Positions 61,337-64,000 of a DNA stretch of 64,000 nt are shown here, piece by piece. Origin of the DNA: Brevibacterium sp. S111 (GTDB lineage: Bacteria; Actinomycetota; Actinomycetes; Actinomycetales; Brevibacteriaceae); the NCBI RefSeq assembly GCF_004745075.1, contig NZ_RHFH01000013.1, forward strand, positions 1 through 64,000. The letters are read 5' to 3'. The translations under genes were made by a program, and so were the position numbers. How positions within the stretch are numbered: the first letter of the stretch is position 1; each line of letters starts with the position of its first letter. Below the pieces are notes generated by a model. The model made no database searches. It worked only from the letters and a program-made list of their open reading frames with translations, and was not told the origin of the DNA.

Positions 61337-61410
61337 CCCCAATTGCTACGTGACGGCGGCCCAGCAACCTCGCGCGAGGTTGCTGGGCCGCCGTCACGTA
61401 GCAATTGGGG
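61337..61410. repeat. 74-bp perfect palindrome between convergent genes
   Basis: The two 37-bp halves (61337-61373 and 61374-61410) are exact reverse complements with no spacer; the axis lies in CTCGCGCGAG. It begins right after the LysR stop and ends 4 bp before the stop of the dehydrogenase gene. It may act as a bidirectional terminator, but full symmetry and length suggest a distinct repeat element. Confidence 0.9.
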
Positions 61411-61414
61411 AGGG

Positions 61415-62161
61415 TCAGGCGGCGGTCCAGCCTCCGTCGATGCTGTGGGCGCTGCCGTTGATGACGGCGGCGGCATCGCCGGCGAGGAAGAGTGCGATGG
61501 CCGCGACCTCCTCGGGCTCGGCGAGCCGGGGCACCGCCGAGTGGCCGAGGAAGACCTGCTCGAGGACTTCCTTCTCACTGATCCCATTCGTCTTCGCCTG
61601 GTCGGCGATCTGCCCCTTGACCAGCGGTGTGAGCACATAGCCGGGGTTGATCGCATTGCAGGTCACACCGTGCGGCCCACCCTCGAGGGCGGTGGTCTTC
61701 GTCAGCCCCATGAGTCCGTGCTTGGCGGCGACGTAGGCGGACTTGTTCGCCGAGGCCCGCAGGCCGTGGACCGAGGACAGGTTGATGATCCGCCCCCAGC
61801 CGCGCCGGTACATCCCCGGCAGCACGGCCTTCGTCAGCACGAAGGGAGCTTCGAGCATGAGGGTGCTGATCAGCCGCCACTCCTCGAGCGGGAACTCCGT
61901 GATCGGGTGGATCCGCTGGATGCCCGCATTGTTGACGAGGATGTCGGTGTCGACATCGATCGTCTCCAGCGCCGAGGTGTCGGCCAGGTCGACGGCCCAC
62001 GCTCGACCGCCGATGCCGGAGGCCACGGTTTCCGCGGCCTCCGCATCGAGATCGGCGACGGTGACCTCGGCTCCGGCCTCGGCGAGGGCCTCGCTGATCG
62101 CCTTGCCCAGTCCCGACGCGCCCCCGGTGACGAGTGCGCGTCTGCCTGTGAGTTCAACCAT
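61415..62161 (-). CDS. 3-hydroxybutyrate dehydrogenase-like short-chain dehydrogenase
   Basis: 248 residues from the ATG at 62161 (AAGGA upstream). SDR signatures: VTGGASGLGKA (NAD binding), NNAG, Ser130 (INLSSVHG), Tyr143 and Lys147 (SAYVAAKHG). IQRIHPITEFP and HGLRASANKSAYVAAKHG are typical of D-3-hydroxybutyrate dehydrogenase. It would feed 3-hydroxybutyrate to acetoacetate. It follows the transporter gene by about 60 nt. Confidence 0.86.
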   Translation of the reverse strand: MVELTGRRALVTGGASGLGKAISEALAEAGAEVTVADLDAEAAETVASGIGGRAWAVDLADTSALETIDVDTDILVNNAGIQRIHPITEFPLEEWRLISTLMLEAPFVLTKAVLPGMYRRGWGRIINLSSVHGLRASANKSAYVAAKHGLMGLTKTTALEGGPHGVTCNAINPGYVLTPLVKGQIADQAKTNGISEKEVLEQVFLGHSAVPRLAEPEEVAAIALFLAGDAAAVINGSAHSIDGGWTAA

Positions 62162-62222
62162 CTGCCTGTCCTTCCTTCGTCGTCGATGTGCCGTGGGGCC
62201 GCTGACCCCGGCGGGTCCTGTC

Positions 62223-63569
62223 TCAGGCGACTCCGCGACGCACCTTGTCCGCGGTGTCGAGCGAGCGCAGGTCGATGCCCTTCGTCTCACGGGTGTAGAG
62301 GAGCGCGATGAACGACACGATCGCTGCGGCGAGAAGGTAGAGCGCGATCGGAACCGACGAGCCGAATCCCTTGAGCAGAGCCGTCGCGATGAAGGGTGCG
62401 AACGATCCCGCGACGATCGCGGTCACCTGGTAGCCGGTCGAGACGCCGGAGTTGCGCATCCGGGTCGGGAACATCTCCGCCATGATCGCCGGCTGGCCGG
62501 CATACATGAGGGCGTGGAAGACCAGGCCCAGGAGCAGGGCGACGAAGATCATCACCGCGTTGCCGGTGTCGTACATCGGGAAGGCGAAGAATCCCCAGGT
62601 CGCGGTGAGCACGATGCCCACACCGTAGGGCATCTTCCGCCCGAACCGGTCGGTGGCCGCACCGACGAGCGGAACGAGGACCGCATGGATCGCGTGTGCG
62701 CCGAGCAGCAGACCGAGGATCTCGCCCGATTCGATATGCGCTTGGGTCGACAGGTAGGTGATCGAGAAGGTGACGACGAGATAGTAGTGGATGTTCTCCA
62801 CGAAGCGCAGCCCCATGGCGGCGAAGACCTCACGCGGGTAGCGCTTGAACACGGCCTTGACGCCGTAGTCCACGCCTTCCTCGATCTCTTCGGCCTGGAC
62901 CTCGTCGAAGATCGGGGCATCGGAGACGCGGGTGCGGATGTAGTAGCCGATGATGACGATGACGGCCGAGAGCCAGAAGGCCACTCGCCATCCCCACGAC
63001 TCGAACTGAGCCTCGCTGAGGCCGGCATTGAGCGCAAGGAGCACGCCCGTGGCCAACAGGTTGCCCAGCGGGACACCGGACTGCGGGAAGGACGCCCAGA
63101 ACCCGCGTTCCTTGTTCGGTGAGTGCTCGGCGACGAGCAGGACGGCACCGCCCCACTCACCGCCGACGGCGAAGCCCTGGACGACGCGCAGCAGCACGAG
63201 CAGGATCGGGGCCAGGGCGCCGATCGCCGCATAGGTCGGCAGGCAGCCCATGAGGAACGTGGCCACGCCGACGAGGACGATCGAGAGCTGCAGCAGCTTC
63301 TTGCGTCCGTATTTGTCCCCGAAGTGGCCGAAGACGATGCCGCCGACGGGACGGGCGATGAAGCCGACCGCATAGGTGGCGAAGCCGGCCAGGATCGGAG
63401 TCAGAGGATCATCCGAAGGCGGGAACAGAACGTGGAACACAAGTGTGGCTGCGGTGGCATAGAGGAAGAATTCGTACCATTCGACAACCGTTCCGGCCAT
63501 CGAGGCGACGACGACCTTGCGCAGCTGTGCGCGGATCGACTTCCTCTCGGTGTTGTTCTGAGAACTCAT
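62223..63569 (-). CDS. MFS transporter, metabolite:H+ symporter (MHS) family
   Basis: 448 residues from the ATG at 63569 (AAGGAGAG). Twelve helices; hallmark GTVVEWYEFFLY, GFIARPVGGIVFGHFGDKYG (split in loop GHFGDKYGRKK) and FAVGGEWGGAVLLVAEH. Transports a small organic acid or osmolyte; linkage with the hydroxybutyrate dehydrogenase suggests a hydroxy-acid, an inference. Confidence 0.88.
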   Translation of the reverse strand: MSSQNNTERKSIRAQLRKVVVASMAGTVVEWYEFFLYATAATLVFHVLFPPSDDPLTPILAGFATYAVGFIARPVGGIVFGHFGDKYGRKKLLQLSIVLVGVATFLMGCLPTYAAIGALAPILLVLLRVVQGFAVGGEWGGAVLLVAEHSPNKERGFWASFPQSGVPLGNLLATGVLLALNAGLSEAQFESWGWRVAFWLSAVIVIIGYYIRTRVSDAPIFDEVQAEEIEEGVDYGVKAVFKRYPREVFAAMGLRFVENIHYYLVVTFSITYLSTQAHIESGEILGLLLGAHAIHAVLVPLVGAATDRFGRKMPYGVGIVLTATWGFFAFPMYDTGNAVMIFVALLLGLVFHALMYAGQPAIMAEMFPTRMRNSGVSTGYQVTAIVAGSFAPFIATALLKGFGSSVPIALYLLAAAIVSFIALLYTRETKGIDLRSLDTADKVRRGVA

Positions 63570-63939
63570 GACTCTCCTTATTTCCACGATCCGCGTCACC
63601 GTTGAATGCGCGAATCGACTTCCACTGGCACCTGTGCCCGACCGGTCCGGTCTTCGCCGACCGCTTCTCTGCGGTTGTCGATGGCGTCGGAGCCCAGGCA
63701 CATCGGCGCTCGGATATTTCTCATCCAAGCAACAGTGTGCGTCACGTTACAGACTTTTGGACAATCTCCTGGAAGGAATCCGAGAATTTCCGATGCCCAT
63801 TCGTGCACACCCGATGTGCACCGTCAGCGTCGACGGCAAGTACGTCGATGAACAGCGGCGAGGGCAAGCACTCCGATGAACAGCGGCGAATCGTGCGCTG
63901 GGCCGCGCCGCTCACTGCTTCGCCTCGGGGCGACTGAGC
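63570..63939. other. Intergenic region, no gene seen
   Basis: About 370 bp upstream of the transporter. It holds two exact copies of a 16-bp direct repeat (CGATGAACAGCGGCGA at 63846-63861 and 63874-63889) but no supported gene. Confidence 0.45.
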
Positions 63940-64000
63940 TCAACGTCGCCGTTGGCCGATCTGGGCGTCACGTTCGGCCATCGAGGCGAGCATCGCGTTG
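63940..64000 (-). CDS. C-terminal end of a gene running off the right edge
   Basis: The minus strand reads NAMLASMAERDAQIGQRRR and a TGA at 63940-63942, in GC-rich codon style. Too short for identification. Confidence 0.4.
   Translation of the reverse strand, partial: NAMLASMAERDAQIGQRRR

Noticed and set aside
1..64000. tRNA, rRNA and insertion sequences
   Set aside because: No cloverleaf-like conserved segments, rRNA blocks, transposase motifs or terminal inverted repeats were recognised by eye.

Overview
This window is a 64 kb stretch of a high-G+C actinobacterial chromosome. The best genus-level guess is Brevibacterium or a close relative. That rests on the DUF222/HNH endonuclease, the LPRTG wall-anchored proteins, a fused-MrpA antiporter operon, several apparently leaderless genes with a TAnnnT box 6-9 nt before the start, a DtxR-type iron box and the overall codon use. 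It is an inference from gene content, not a database match. There is no rRNA, tRNA, CRISPR array, integrase or transposase that I can see.

Layout. 1-5.8 kb: ordinary metabolic genes (cupin, GCS2-type ligase, M20 peptidase, FkbM methyltransferase, enolase-superfamily enzyme). 5.8-10.9 kb: a compact five-gene minus-strand operon of clearly lower G+C. It encodes a soluble FtsK/SpoIIIE-type ATPase, two tiny helical proteins with a W-N-D turn, a coiled-coil protein and a one-pass membrane protein. This is the best candidate here for an undescribed system; it resembles, but is not, a canonical ESX/type VII locus. 11-22 kb: metal efflux (CDF), flotillin, DUF3817, secreted M28 peptidase, MbfA-type iron transporter, PabC, AroD and a hydrolase. 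22.3-25.7 kb: a glycine betaine/proline ABC operon (ATPase, permease, binding protein) with a terminator. 25.8-29.3 kb: Ogt, then a heme peroxidase, a PCuAC copper chaperone with a His-rich tail and a His-rich membrane protein. 29.5-35.6 kb: a degenerate isochorismatase-like protein, DUF222/HNH endonuclease, NagA and an S9 peptidase.

35.7-45.6 kb is one overlapping minus-strand transcription unit: mrpA(B)-C-D-E-F-G, then a response regulator, a histidine kinase with a prion-like Q/G/N/S-rich repeat tail, and a lipoprotein. This suggests that cation/pH homeostasis and signalling are co-expressed. 45.8-51.5 kb: Dcd with an unknown partner, then a wall-anchored repeat protein followed by an ABC-ATPase-like protein that has lost its Walker A lysine, and a membrane-anchored protein. 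51.6-63.6 kb: a thioredoxin/NHL protein, an iron/heme uptake ABC system with a divergent esterase around a DtxR-like box, a PLP homeostasis protein, 3-hydroxyisobutyrate and 3-hydroxybutyrate dehydrogenases with a LysR regulator, and an MHS-type transporter.

Two themes recur. Low-complexity repeats are expanded inside otherwise ordinary proteins (flotillin, PCuAC, NagA, isochorismatase-like, MrpF, histidine kinase, wall protein). Strong inverted repeats sit between convergent genes, including a spacer-free 74-bp perfect palindrome.
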